From: Morella rubra
Taxonomy: Eukaryota > Streptophyta > Magnoliopsida > Fagales > Myricaceae
Assembly (NCBI GenBank): GCA_003952965.2
Contig: RXIC02000101.1
Coordinates: 52,201-116,200, forward strand
Direction of reading: 5' to 3'
Length of the DNA stretch: 64,000 nucleotides
Part shown: positions 34,691-48,800 of the stretch, piece by piece
Numbering within the stretch: the stretch's first letter is position 1
Layout: every line of letters begins with the position of its first letter
The notes under the pieces: model-generated
Databases searched by the model: none
Told to the model about the DNA's origin: nothing
The model's input: only the letters and a program-made list of their open reading frames with translations
Position numbers and translations under genes: made by a program

Positions 34691-37600
34691 TGGTATTGCT
34701 GTTTCTTGTTAATTTGCTGATCTGTGTCAAATTCAGACTTAATTTTGGCTCTCAAACATTTGTCACCAAGACAGTTAAAAACTTGTGGGGTAGTAGTTGG
34801 GTCTTCGGAATGCTTGGTGAGAAATTTATTCCAATTTGCTACTTTTGTTGGTGGGCATTACAATTGGTTGCTTAGCTCTTGCTGAAATCCTTCTTACCGG
34901 TGATTGTAACGCTTCTCCTCTTGACAGTACTGGTCGAATGTCATCGTGGTGAGCAAAGAATATATCTACATAGATGAATACAACCCTATTTTATGACTCG
35001 TTTGTTGCACTCAAGCAATTTTCCTTCCCTGCAAATTGGAATGATACTCAAGTCCACTCTAATATTAATTTCTTTATTTTCGTGTCATGATTTCCCCGCA
35101 GTTCGTTTGACTCTTAGACCATAGTCTACCATTTTCGTATACATTTCTTTTATATGGGTAGTGGTCCTTTTTCATCCGAAATGTCTGGGATAGCCATTTT
35201 TGGTAAAAGGAAAAATATATTTATTTAACTGGCGCTTGTCCAGATAAATCTGGTTCTTGTCCCACTTCTTGCTCAGACAAAGTTGGCGTGGTGTTAAATC
35301 GGAGCGTTGGGTGTTTTGAATCCGGGGATATGATTTTGACATGTCAATATCATCTACGTAAGAATTTCATTGCCAGCCATTATCATTCCGCAAAGCGACG
35401 CTGGAGACTGGCCTTGACACTGGAGAGGGGTCCCATCTTGTCAAATATTTGTGAGTGTATTTTTATATCTCCCTGGAAAAAGCTTTTGAAAGATCACCCT
35501 ATCTAGTTTTACACGTGTTCTTTTCTTTCGTTTGGGTAAAAAGTATCGGTGAGAACTGGGAGCTGCTTGTCTTTGTTCTTTTGGCCAGGTTTTGGAGGCG
35601 CATGGCATTAACTATGCGGGGGGTGCGTTGGCATCATAAACCAGGCAGTGGGGGGCTGAATGCCAGTCTCGACAGAGGTTGGAACTTGGAGCTATTGAGC
35701 TATGGCGCTATGGTTTGTTGACATTCGTGAGGTCTATGATATGTTATTATTTTATGCAGAAATAGTGTCTGTTTTGAAAAAAAGTAGCCCTGCCGGAGGC
35801 ACCCTCCCTTCTCTTTCTTCTCGAAATTTATATCATACTAATATAAACGAGCCTTCATATCCATGAGGATCCTATATATGTTTTCTAGTCATTTCCATTG
35901 GCAGGTGAGTACATTTTGAAAGGCTGTGCTTTTCTTGGGTTAAACCCCCACAATATACACCCTAAAAGAGCCTTTTGTTCAATGACTATGCGTGTGTGCC
36001 TAAATAACTGAAGTACTTTAAGCAAACCTTACATTAATATACTCGAGTCGGTTCCTCGGTGAGATCAAGGATGCAAGTACACTGAAGTGGTTTCTTTAAT
36101 CTTGTTCTCGAGAAACGAGTAAGTGTTATGCTTAATTAAGCATGACTTGTCGATAAATCATTTCTTTAAGTACCTGCATCTGAAGAAGATTTAACCTATC
36201 AGCCTTTTAAACGCCTTATTTTATGTGTTGTTGATGTCATTTTATTGCATGAAGCCTGCCGCCGTTGTAATTTTCCCTAGTTTTGTTGTCTTGGTTGGGA
36301 AAAGGGGGAACGGTACTCAGTGCTTCGCATGTGTTGAAATGGTGTTGACGGCATCGATGAACCATCACTTAAAAATGCATGGGCTTGTTCGTATGCAGCC
36401 CTCCTTCCTTTTTAGATTGAAAATGGTTGCCAGACAGCGGTTAAGCACTTAAGCTAGCTTCAGGGAAGAAAGGGTGTGTAAAGCTCGTGGGTTCAAGCTT
36501 GCGAGGGTTGAGCTTGAGCATCTTCTTTAGACTTCATCTGCGGTAACCATGGAAGATTAGGCAAAATGGCACGACAAATTTATTCTAATTAACCCAGTTG
36601 TATTTCTTGAACTCGAAAGGAGATACAAGTCGAACCGAGATAATGAACTTGTGAGGTCATGCTCACCGAAGCACCTGGGCTCAACAGAACCCGTGCGCTG
36701 AGCCCAGATATGATATGATTTTTCAATGCGTTTAATATCTGAACCTGTAGGATACAATTTCACAGAAAGCGGGAAAGTAGGGTAAACGACTGGTCATACA
36801 AAAGTGACAACTGGGGAGGTTCATCTGCCAGAACAGCTATGCGTCAGCCAACTACAATATATATTTGTGTGTATTTTTGATAAGTACGTCAATGGAAGAA
36901 AATACTGTTGACTTGCAAAAATAGAAAGGCAGAAAATGTGTTGGCACTGATCGAATTCGAGGGCGGGGAACGCGGTGGATAAGTACAGAGGCAGCGGGGC
37001 AAGTTCTTTGTTCTGGTGATTATGGTTTGCAGCACCAAAACTGTGGATCCCAAATGTAAACCATCTGTAACTCTTGGATTTGATGGAGTTTGTATCCTGA
37101 TCCCGCAGTTGTGGCTCTATGCTAAGCGTCAAATTTCGTGGCCTGTGGACTACAAGAACTGCATAGGGCTCTATCTTTATTCTTTCCTTCTCGATTTACT
37201 GCCCATTTGAGGAACCGGGAATGAATGCTGCCTTATACGTCGTGGGAAGCGACCCAATTTGCTATATCTAGCTTAAAGACAGAAAGGAATGTCTTAGGAA
37301 CAACGACTACTTCCTAGGAGCCACCCAAGTCTTGGTGCGAGGATGCTAAGGTTATGTCCACCGACAATGGTTGCATGTCAATTGGCACACATTGTAATCA
37401 AAACCAAACCACTCTATCTAGACCGCAGGAAGCCCGGCTGAAGCGAAAGGGAACCCATGGCGGAATAAGGAATAAATATTAGCTTTCCTCATCATTAAGG
37501 TTCCTCTGATAAAAGTTGCTTTAGATTATCATGCAGGCAACAGAGAGCGAAATTAAAAAGCTTTTCTCCTCTCTCTCCAAGGGAGTTATAGACGCCTCAA

Positions 37601-38722
37601 ACAACTCAAAAGTGACTGTGAAAGTAATATATATAACTTGGGCAGCCTATCTTTGCTATAATATATAATCATTGCAGAGTATCTACAGACTTTCTTTATT
37701 GTCATCACGGACTCTTATTTGGCAACTGAATAATCTTCCCCCAAAATTCTTGACTAACTTGGTTTTAAAGTTTGGGCAGCTCTAGGGTTTCCTGTAATTA
37801 GATGTGATCAAATTTCTCAATTTACAGAAACTCTATTTTCTTTTTATTACCATTTTAACAGAAGTCGTGCTGTGAATAATATTTAGTATGAAATCTAAAA
37901 TATGCAAAAATTCTAAGAAAGATAATCGGAAATGAATATAGATATACAAAAAAAAAGTGCAAGAATCTCATGTCTAAGTAAACAAACTTATCCTTTTCAC
38001 ATTGGTCCTGGTGCTTCATCAATGGCAAGCCCACTCTCTAAAACCATCGCCCCATTAAACAATACCTAGCACAATGCTCAATTCCCAGAAAAATCTCAGA
38101 CGCACGGTATCTTATCAGTAGACAGCATGAGAACAGTAAAGAATTACTTACTGAAAACGACTCAAAGCCCAGAAAGTTGCACATAAACGCATTCTTTTAG
38201 GTTTACATATTTACCCAGTTATAACATATATACCTAATCCTGCCTCGTTAGTTAGCAACTAGAAGTTAATTGGCATTGGGTAGTAAATAATCTGTAATTA
38301 GACTGGGTAGTGCAGGAGCCACATGAAAATATTTCTCTCTCTCTTTTTTTTTTTTTTCTGTATAAAGGGGTTTATTCGTACCAAGATAAAGTACTAGCTT
38401 AGTGCTACCAAACAGGCAGCCATGCTGCAGACAACAAACAGCAAACACAATAAAAGAACAAGGGCTAAAGCTTTTCCAGCAGATAAGTCGCCCTGTTCCA
38501 ATTCTTGCACCTAAAGACTCTATCTACCTACACTGTATTGCTTTATTGAAGTGCCCATCCACTCGGCCAGCAAGCACTTCGACAGGGAAACAAATGGGAA
38601 CTGAATTTACTTCGACAGGGAAAGGGAAAAGGTTCTATATTAACACATATTGATAATTCTCTCATCCATCTTATCTGAACTCTGAAGTTTCCTGAGAACG
38701 AGTCCATCTGTGTTTAATTGAC
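34691..38722. other. 3' part of the MIR319 transcription unit and intergenic sequence
   Basis: No protein gene recognised in 4 kb. Short frames here (for example 35288-35506 and 36225-36452) match no family. The 3' end of the primary miRNA transcript cannot be placed from sequence. The 3' UTR of the bromodomain gene occupies the right edge. A 9-bp perfect inverted repeat (CTGGGCTCA/TGAGCCCAG) lies at about 36676-36708. Confidence 0.4.
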
Positions 38723-41700
38723 TCACAGCTGAAGAGCCAAATCAAGCTGCGAGGGATCCGTTGAAGACTGTCGCAGATTGTCCACAAAGCGTTGAGCACT
38801 TCCATCAGCTTGGTATTTGTCTGGAGTTGCTTTTTCATAGAAACTCATTGCATGTATCACGGCCATTTTCTGGGCTGCCTGAAATTGTGACACTTGCTGC
38901 AGTGCTGTACGCGGGCCCAATGGGCTGCCCTTGTTAAGCAGCATCTGCACACTTGGGAAGTCACCGATTGCCTGCTGAGACGCGGCTAGGTTCGGTCCCA
39001 GGGATTGGCCTGCCTGTGCCGAGTTAGCTCGAACCTCATTCCGTGAGCCTAAGCCGGTCAAGAAAGTAGTGTCGTGAACCGACGACTTTGCGGGTTGTGA
39101 AGGCCAGATAGATGCCTGAGAGTAACTGGTCCTTTTATATGTCATGTCCAGCAGCTTTGAATACAATGCGTCGGCCAATGGAACTGGGTGCGACTGGTTA
39201 TATGGCTGTCTTGCTCCTGTCGTCGTGTCCATATTCTTGTACATGTTTGTGATCCAACTCGCAACAGGAGGATTCATAGTTTCCTTTCCAGAGAGGGCGA
39301 AATGTGAACCCAACCCAATCAGTTGGTTTTGATTTTGACGAGCAGTATCATATCCCAAACTCCCATGAAGAAGGTCCATTTCATCATTGGCGCAAATCAT
39401 TTTTCCTTTTCCTTTAGGATCATATCCCACATTCACAGGTATATTGGCAGCCATTTCTCCTGGGGAAGCAATCTTAGCATCTTTTATTGCATTAAAGTGA
39501 GCGTTTTCCCTTTGTTGAATGCTGGAAATTCCCATGAAGTCAGAGGGGGGTACCGTGTTTCTGAGTGAAGTGGTATCTATGTCAGTTCTGCTATCGGTAC
39601 AAACCATCTTTCCTTTGTAGGCACAATCCCATTCCCGGCTATTAAAGCCGTAGCTGGTGGGGTGATTTTCTCCTTTCCAAAGATCACCTTGAACATCCAA
39701 TCCCTGGCAGGCATGTTTAATCACGTTTAAATCCCCAGGTAAGACATGGTGGAGAACCTGAGGCCTTGGAACATTAATATCAACCCTGTCCAGATTATAA
39801 GCCGGTGTCTGTGCCAGATATGGTGCAGATCGCTTGCTAATTTCTGGAGTCCTTGCTAAAGGTGTTGGAACCTGAGGCATTGGAACATTATCCACCCTGT
39901 CCAGATAATTATAAGCCGGTGCCTGTGCAAGAGGTGGTACCGATAGCTTGCTAATTTCTGGAGTCCTTGCTAAAGGGTTTGGAGTCTGGGACTGTCTTAA
40001 TGCAGCTTCCATCTGCATACATCTTGCTAATTTCCTGTTGGCAACCTTCTGAGCCGTTGGTCCCAAGTGTTTAGCGAACCGCGTCAGACTCTCTTTATAT
40101 CCAAACTCGTCACTAATAATCTACAGCGTGGACATATATCAATCAGCACAGACAGGGCGATGGAGCTCAAGGGAAATGGAATTGAAATCAAGCAACAAAG
40201 AAAAAAAAATTTTATGGATTCTAATTAAGTAATGCTAGTCATACGGTACCCCTAAAGTACTAAAACAGAAAAGAAAAAGGGGGGGGGGGGGGGTTGGGAG
40301 GAACAAGTGAGATGGATTTAACTCAGCTGTGCATGTTGTGCCAGGTGCCTTAGAATTCTGTAGTCCTAGATGGAAAAAGAAAACCACCAAAAAAAGGAAA
40401 TAGAAGAAAGATGGGTTTAACTCTGCCCTTTTTGTGCCTAGCGCCTAAGAATTTTATAGCTAATTACCTGTCCGCAGAAAGGAGGAAGGTTGCAACAGTC
40501 TGACACTGTATAGGCTTAAAAGACATATTTTTTGAACATCAATCCTAAAGACCTAAAGAGAAATCAATGGAGAAAGAGGTTCAAGCCCTGCATGCTATCA
40601 GACGGTAAGGAAGAAGGGGGCAAAAAAAAAACAAAATATAAGGCTTAATTAATGCACCAATCTGATCAAGACGGTCCGGAAATTCCTATTGTCCTTAGAG
40701 AGCAGAGCTCTGAAGAACCTTTTATGAATGATTAACTAAGTAGGGTGCCCCACGTTTTCTGCACGTCCCCCCCCCCTCCCTCCAAACAAACACCCCACCT
40801 GACCAACCTCCACATGTGTGTTGATGTGTTGAACTTACATGAGCAAGTGGTCTGTACGCCTTGTGGATTGATGAAGTCAGTGCCCCATTCTCGCTGGGAA
40901 GAGAAGTGCAAGGCCTATAGGTTTGACGCCTTTCTGTTTCCATGCCATCTCCGGACCCTGTTCAAAGCAAGGGAAGAAGTCTTTGAAGGATTTCTCCACC
41001 ATTTAACTCAATCAAATGACTTATATCAAAAGCCCAAAGAGGTCATGTTATATAAAGGACAAGTATAATAAAGCTCCTATAAGCCTTCATTGTGGGAGGG
41101 ACATGTTCTGGAGGTGAGCTGAGTGAAAAGTTGATAGGGATTTCCAGTGCAAGATGGATTGAAACGGTAAGATTTTTAATTTTAACCAAAATCGGATTAG
41201 TTTTCAAGAGTATTGCTACAATTTTAGTGCCAGAAAATAAGCCATTCCCCCTAGTAGTGTATATGCAATGAACAAGTTGCAGATCAGGTAACTTCCTTTT
41301 TTCTTACCAGAAGGAACTTTGTTCTCTCTTTGGTCAACATCAGTGTTCAAACCAAGTTGCCGCCCTGCTTTGGTGTTCACCCTGCCGCATCTAGCACGCC
41401 TAGCGCTCGTAACTTCGGCTTCACCTTGGGATTTCCTACCCGGGAGTTTTCTAATCAGAGAAAATAGGGACTCACAATTGTCTGGAATAGTTCTCAGAGC
41501 ACGAAAGGCCCGCTGGGCCAGTTCTTGCATACTACGAGCCTGGATACCACAACAGAGGGATTAAATGAAGAAAGTTGAGTTGTCCTGGACAGCATAAATA
41601 CACTTCCTAAGACATCACATTACAAGAGTAATTTCAGGTATACCTCTTTATAGTATAAGGTCTTCGATGAATTGAAATGCATGGCATTGTTGAAAATCAG

Positions 41701-43239
41701 AAACACATCATTCTGCATATAATTCAAAGAGATTGATCAGTTCAACTTCATACCAAAAGAAAATTTTGCAATCTGAAATGTAGATACGCTTTCTTGCCAT
41801 GAAGATATAAGCTATTTTGATTGGTCAAAATATTTAGTGATGTTCAATTTAGAAATTAGAACTAGACAGTACTGATGTCAATAAATTGACAGCAAAAAAG
41901 ACATGAAATTAACTCAAAAGAGAAACAGTACTAGGAAGTCTAACTTTAGGAGCAAACCTCAAATTGCTCTAGGCTTGTGTACATGCCTTCCTGCAGTTTA
42001 GCCCGCATTGTGCCGAAATCCATTGGCTTTTTAATGATTGTGTAGTAGTCATCCACCTAAAATGCAAGAAATTCATCATTGTGGGTTAGGAAGGAACATA
42101 CATATCTGAAATCATTCTCAACTAATTACAGACACGAACCTCTTCACCATCAACTGGCTGGCCGAAAATGTTATGTGTGTCTTTCCTACAGGGCAGAATA
42201 ATTATAACCAGAAACCATGTTGCAAGAGAAAGAATCCTCAGATATTCATATCGCTTGATGCTATTCAACCAGTACTGGAATGAATCTTTTCTTACGGTAC
42301 AAGAAAAATCATAAATACAGGGAAGTTTTACCTTTGCAGTATATCGAGGACAAACTCAAGTACCCGTTTTTCTGGCATTTGATGCACAGATGAAGAAGCT
42401 GCTGGGTGATCCACTAAAATGAGATAATAGTTATCCAAGAAAAAGATATATGAGTAAGCAAATCACTTCTTACGATCAGGATTTCAGAAGAGGAGAGAAC
42501 ATAATCTACGAGTACAGATTAGCCATAGGCTCACCATTTTGGACTGAAGAATTTTCAAGTTTTCGGTTTTCTCCTTCCTGCATGCAGTAGGAAATGAGAA
42601 AAGGAAATAAACGACGCAGAGGATTAAAAACCGAGAGGCGCATGAATGTATGAACGTATGTATGTTCCTCAGCCCTCCTACAAGCTACGAGACCATACTA
42701 AAACCTTAGTTACAACTTCATGTACCCGCAAGAAAACAGCTGCTCAACTAAAACTCAGTTGCCCGATCACAATGGCATGCATGTCCCAAGTCTCCTGTTA
42801 AGATACTATATATATATATATATGACATCGAACTCGGGAAAATAGCGAGCAAGAGGAGTTAAAAGTGTAGAAAGGCCGAAGAGGAAAAAATAGGGACCTG
42901 TTGAGAAGGATAAGCAGCAGGAGTTACGACGACGTCTTCGAGTCTTTTGAGCTTGACCCTCCTGCGGTCGTATTGCATGACAGTGGGTGGACGTCCCTGC
43001 TTCTGCTCCCTGTGCCCCCCTTCTTCCGGGTGCTGAGAATGGGTGACCCCAGCTTTGGAGTTAGGTTCAGATACTAGTGGCACAGTCTCGTTCCTTGACA
43101 GAAGATTGAATTTGGTGGCGCGTTCCTTTTGCTCTTCCTCCTTCTTTTTCTCCTCCTCCAACGCCAATATTCGGGAACTTCTTCTCCTCGTGCATCGCAT
43201 TTTTTCTCCGGCCTCCTCGGCCATTTTACTCCTTCCCAT
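38723..43239 (-). CDS. Bromodomain-containing chromatin protein
   Basis: Predicted 809-aa nuclear protein. Exons in transcription order: 43239-42898, 42577-42535, 42413-42332, 42185-42140, 42056-41958, 41712-41644, 41539-41308, 40957-40839, 40120-38723; phases agree throughout. The N-terminus is basic with an E/K-rich stretch (RRRSSRILALEEEKKKEEE). The bromodomain (about residues 138-250) shows EKRVLEFVLDILQRKD, GQPVDGEEVDDYYTIIKKPM and NDVFLIFNNAMHFNSSKTLY; N218 is the expected acetyl-lysine-binding Asn and P182-M183-D184-F185 the PMDF motif. The long C-terminal exon is low-complexity with a 38-aa tandem repeat and ends in PSQLDLALQL. It presumably reads acetylated histones; the plant subfamily resembles BRD-type SWI/SNF accessory proteins, but I cannot name the orthologue. 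The start is set at MGRSK, because an acceptor (GCATGCAG) just upstream implies a 5' UTR intron. Confidence 0.93.
39755..39976 (-). repeat. Coding tandem repeat in the bromodomain gene
   Basis: Two adjacent units (39976-39863 and 39862-39755), each starting PLARTPEISK and continuing through a PAYN(Y)LDRVD segment, encode a duplicated stretch of about 38 aa in the low-complexity C-terminal region (residues about 393-466). Confidence 0.9.
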
Positions 43240-45848
43240 CTCTGCATGCAATAAAAATAAATATGTAAACAATTCAAATCTACTTCCAGAGTTTCAACCT
43301 CATGCATGTTCGCGAGTCTGTAAGTTTGGCCAATGAGCAAAAGATCAAAAGAAAACAACAAGTCCCGATTTTGCTGTCTGTTTTTTTTTTCCTTGCCATA
43401 TACGAGGTTATCGGGGACTAATTCCCGCTTTCATATACTCCCGTTCTTCACCATGCAAAGTTTTTATCAAAGTCACGGCCAGTTTGTAATATTTTTTTTG
43501 TTGCGTTTAGCGTATGTTTGGCAAGCACAAAAAACGTTAAAATTTTTTTTTTCGCAAACATATTTTCACAAATTCTAACCCATTTTTCACGGATCCCAAA
43601 AAATATATGAATACTATTTCAATAAAAAAAATTAATTGAAATTTTTTAAAGCATCCAAAATAATTTGACCTTTTTTTAAAGAGATGATTTTGACATTCAA
43701 TTTGCTCTCCTGTCTCGTCACTCTTTGTGATGAAATTGTGCATGTATGCATAAATATATATAATATAATATGGGCTAAAAGCCACGATGGAAAGGATACG
43801 GACAAAATTATATTCATGAGACGACAAAATAATTAATTCATTGATTTGGATTTGTGGAGTTCAGTTGTAACGTCAGGCTACACAACGTAATTGCTCTACC
43901 AAGTCTACACCAAGAAAGTACAGCTTTGCTTTTATAAATGTCATTCACAGACAACTTACCTTCTTAATTTGAAAAAAGGTCATTAAAGGAAAACATCATG
44001 AGAATTAAAACCTTTGTAACAAAAAATAATAAATAATAAAAGCTTACATGGGCCATAAAAATCTTTACGAACCACGAACTGGAATAAAAAAAAAACCGAT
44101 ACAATTAATTTTTTATAAAAAAAATACCTTTTTTGACTATATCGGGTTTTCAGCACTCAAAACTAACCACTCCCTCTTTGGAGGGACTGCATGAAAACAT
44201 CATGAGAATTAAAACCTTTGTAACAAAAAATAAAATAAAATAAATAAAAGCTTATGGGCCATAAAAATCTTTACCAACCACGAACTGGAATAAAAAAAAA
44301 AACCGATATAATTAATTTTTTTATAAAAAAAAAAACTTTTTTGACTATATCGGTTTTCAGCACTCAAAACTAACCACTCCCTCTTTGGAGGGACTGCATG
44401 CATGTGCTCAGAGGATTAATCTAGGTAAAGCTTGAGATATTCTACTGAGAGAGAGAGAGAGAGAGAAGCCGATTGTAGATTGAAATTTTTGCATGTAGAC
44501 ATCCAGTAAATGGAAATCTCCATGCACGGAAACTATATCACTATGAACTCCCAGCCCCTCTTTACCAGCTCTGTTGATCATAAATTATAGAGAAAAATCA
44601 TATTTTTAATTAACAATAAGGTTCAAAATGACATCATTTGAAGTAAGAACTTTAAAAGTTGAAACCTTTCTGTGTTCTGTGTGTTGTGGTGTGTGCTTTG
44701 AGACAGACTGCTCGTGATTGAAAAAAAAAACTGTGCCAAACGCTTTGATCCTTCAAAATGAGGGAAAATACAGCAAAATATGTATATCGAGTAGAATGCA
44801 TGACCCATAATGACAAAGAAAGAACAATTCTAGCAAAGAATAGAAGGAACAGAACATTAGGGAGAGCTTAGATTCTTGCCAAACCAAACGATGCACCACT
44901 TACTGTACAATCAAAGGCAAAGGGGGAAAGAAAAAATTACCAAACAGACTCCAATCAACAAGAAGAAAGTGACACCATGTCCACTCTTTGGCTTGCCAGA
45001 ATCACTCTCAGATTTTGCAAAATCCTCAGTGCTGCTCCAGTTTAAGAAGCTCTATTAAGGCTAAAATGGCCACTCAAAGGAAACTTGGATGAACTCTGGC
45101 TCCTTAGCATTCTCTTAAATAGGAACGCCGGGGTCTGTCGGTGTTAGGGTTAGCTGTTATGTAAGGATTAAGTGTGCCAAAAGTGTGTACGGTAATTGAT
45201 TTCCTTCTCTGAAAATGCCTGTAACTTCCAATTTGGCTTGATGTGAAATTATAACCCACATTTGGTATAATGCCAATGCATTTGGTGGTGTGTTATCGAT
45301 AACGACAACATTGTGACGCTAAGCAGAGCAATAAATCTCAAATGGATTCAAAAACCACAACTTTGAATGGCAAGGTTGAGCATGATATCTTTGCACATAA
45401 GGTTACAATAACTCGAAGAACATGAATGAACCACATGCACTGGCAAAATTATGCCTCAGGCAACATTTCAGCTAAGCCAACACAGTATTCCTGCTTGCAT
45501 GTACATATATATGGGAACCCATCCAGAGAATTTCATAAGAATCACACACAAATGAATAAAGCATTTCCTGCTCAGCTAGCAATTGGCATAAAGTGATAAA
45601 TTTCTTCCCCCTTTGATGCAGAAAAGGTATGATTGGATTGATGGTGATGCCTATGATCTAATGTCAGAGCACCAAGTACACTTCAGAAGCATACTCGAAT
45701 AGGCATTTTCTTTATTGTTTATCAACTTGAACATGGTCCATGCAGAATGAAGTCAAAATAAGGAAACTACATATAAAATTTCCTTTCACAATGTTCCCTT
45801 AAATTTTTCAAGTCGAGAAAACTAAAAGAGGGAGAGAAGGGTGGACAT
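43240..45848. other. Promoter of the bromodomain gene and intergenic sequence up to the ABC gene 3' end
   Basis: Contains the 5' UTR/promoter of the bromodomain gene, a 205-bp tandem duplication at 43990-44400, a GA run near 44447-44466 and about 1.4 kb of AT-rich sequence with no recognisable gene. The 3' UTR of the ABC transporter lies at the right edge. Confidence 0.45.
43990..44400. repeat. Recent tandem duplication, 204 and 207 bp
   Basis: Copy 1 (43990-44193) and copy 2 (44194-44400) abut exactly. Both start AAAACATCATGAGAATTAAA and end CTCTTTGGAGGGACTGCATG. Differences are mostly length changes in A/T runs and a few substitutions, so the duplication is young. Confidence 0.93.
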
Positions 45849-48800
45849 TTATGCCTCCAATTTGATGGCTGAATCAAGTGCATCCACAGTGTTATTTTGC
45901 TGTCCCCATAGTTGTGCGTATCTTCCTGCCTTAGACAATAGAACATCATGGGATCCATGTTCAATGACCTTCCCATTCTCAAGAACTATGATCTGAACAA
46001 GTTATTTTTAAAAAATGGTTAAGTAACATGGGGGGACATTGAATAGGGTATGAAATTTCTAGTCAACAATATAGTGCAGAGGAAACCGTGTAGCATATTA
46101 GAAAAAAAGTACATGGCCGACCAACAGTGCTGCTTTACTAAAGTCTGCGGGGATGCAGAAACATCTAGTTTTACTTTAAAAATGAATTAAAAACTGCTCT
46201 CGCCTCTTGAGAACACCAACATCATGATTTTCCAAGTAATAAGATATTAGAAGCAACTAAAAACATCGTGTGACAGATTAATCCTTATAACGAACAACCT
46301 TTTATTAAAGGAGCCAGATATCCAACACAAACCCTTCAAAATTTCAGCACCAAAATATTTGGTCATAACCCTCACCCAGGGTGCTTACCTCATCACATTG
46401 CATTGCAGTCGTAAGCCTATGAGCGATGAAGACTGAAGTCCGATTATTTGCTAGGGACTTCATTGCATTTAAAACCTCTGCTTCCGTAGTACTGTCCAAT
46501 GCACTTGTAGCTTCATCACACAACCTGGAGATGTCAAATTAAATCAAAGAGAGAGGGTGATATAATCATCCTTGGTTTCCTCAGAGTGCCTCTGTGTTAA
46601 GTATGCAGAACCTGAGTTCTGGGCTTATTATGCAAGGAAAACAGTAAGTTTTCTTTTCTCCTTTATTTATTTATTTATTCATACTACAAATGAACACAGG
46701 GAGTCTTGATTGCACGACCACAACCTCTGCCCCATTTATGGGTGATTTTTTCTCTTTATTTTATTTTATTTTTTTTGGGGTGGGGTGGGGGGGATACTAT
46801 TTGAGGGACAGCTCATTGGTCATGAGAAACATATAATTTTTACATGAGAGAACAAGAAGTTTAGATGAGCTATTAGTTACAACTAATCTATTTGTCAATT
46901 AGCAAGCGTTATTAGCAGATGCAGCATAAGACTTGAGGGTAACTGCATGAGGAAGTTGAAAGTGATCAGAATGAGATACCTTGATTATACAGGAGAAATT
47001 TGCTTTCTAATAATCACTACTGAATAACAAGATAACAAGATAACAACTAATTCCAACAAAGTTCAACCAATGAATATAATCACCAAAGATGTGCTCTCCA
47101 GGGAGCACATAGAATGAAAGGGTCTCAAATGTTTGTTCCAGTCTAAACTGGTAGGTCCTTATTTCATTCTTAGAGTAAGCATTTATGATTTCTCACTTAA
47201 TTATGTATATGTACATGAATCCACACAAAAGTCCAATCAAGAAGAAGAATAGAGATAGTACTTACATAATTGGGGAGGCTTTTAAAAATGCACGTGCTAG
47301 TGCCACACGCTGCTTCTCACCTCCACTCAACTGCAAAGAAAAGCCACCCAATATATGCAAATTCAGGAATTGACCAACGAGCTCTGCAAACCTTTTTTAT
47401 GCATTGCAGTTATTGACTTATGTGCCGATGCCTCACTTAACATTTTTGTAAGACTAATTCTACAACAGTTTTCAAGACTATTTAAAAGTGTACTACCAGT
47501 ATTTTCCTCCCAATTGTAAAGAAACTGCCATACAGCTACAAGTGTGCACAAAAAGATGGTCTTTTCATTAACATACAGAGACATCCTATTAAGAGCTCGT
47601 AATTGCGCTCCCTGGAGGAGATGTTTGAAATCCACAACCTCCCCCCCCACCCAAGCATGGCAAGAGAGGTTTCTTACCAGTTACAAACTATAACTAGGAA
47701 GATGTATTACAGCAGTAGTCCTCTCACCTTCAGCCCTCGTTCCCCCACGACAGTAGAGTATTTCTCAGGGAAGTTCATGATAGTCTCATGAATTGCTGCA
47801 CGTCGAGCAGCATCGTACACCTTAACAGAAAAAAGCATGAGGTTAAAAAGATAAGCTAGAACAACCAACAGTGCACACCAAACAAACAATCAATTACATA
47901 CCTCTTCTTTTGTAGCGGAAAGACAACCATAATGAATGTTGTGAAATATTGTATCATTAAAAAGTACCTGTCCATCAAGCCCAAGTGCTTGTGATATGAA
48001 TATTACAACTTGCAAGATCTAATAAGGATTACCTATTTATAGACATACATAGAGAACTAGAAGTAGAAAAAAGAAAAAGCGCTTTAGTTGATCTAACCGT
48101 ATCTTGTGGCACAACACCTATAAATTTGCGTAGACTCTGAAGAGATACCTCACGAATATCTTGACCATCTACACTTATCTGTCAATAAGAAATTCAATGG
48201 TCATGAGGGAAGCAAATGATTGAAATGCAATCACAGGATAAAAATATGAGTACAAGTTTGGCTGTAATAGGGAACGAAGAAGAGTCATTACATTGAAAAT
48301 GGCTTCTCATGTCTCAGTTCATAAAGAATATTTCCTTTATGTTTCAGGAATTAGAAAATAGAAGTTACAAAATAATTATAATGCTGGACATAAAGTTAGA
48401 TTAAACAAATCCAATAGGAGCATAAGAAATTTCTGTGGAAAGGAGCCAGTAACAGTAGCTGCAATAATTGGCACCAAGCAAAAGGAGTCATTTGAAACCA
48501 TTTGGTATACACACATTCTTTATGAAGGTGACCACAAATACGCGCATCCACTATGAAACTTTGTTCCTCAGTTCATGTGTGGCGCTAGCATCAATACTAT
48601 AATACCTGGGTCCTACATGAAGTATGATAGTTGAAGGAATGGGAGGAATGGTACAAGTATCAAGTCCTGCAGTGGATCCTTATTAGGTAAAGTTAGGTCT
48701 TGTAATGAAATCAAGGAGTTTCAAAAAATTGAGAGTGCAATGCACAACTTTGGCATGTTGTAAGGCACTCTCCAAAAGGGGTGATAGTTTGAGGATGCAA

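Noticed and set aside
36676..36708. 9-bp perfect inverted repeat CTGGGCTCA/TGAGCCCAG
   Set aside because: Too short for a miRNA precursor, no transcript evidence; plants do not use such hairpins as terminators. Treated as chance.
40722..40943. Treating this frame as a separate small gene
   Set aside because: Its N-terminal half is exon 8 of the bromodomain gene (40957-40839): a good acceptor and donor bracket it and it repairs the phase between exons 7 and 9.
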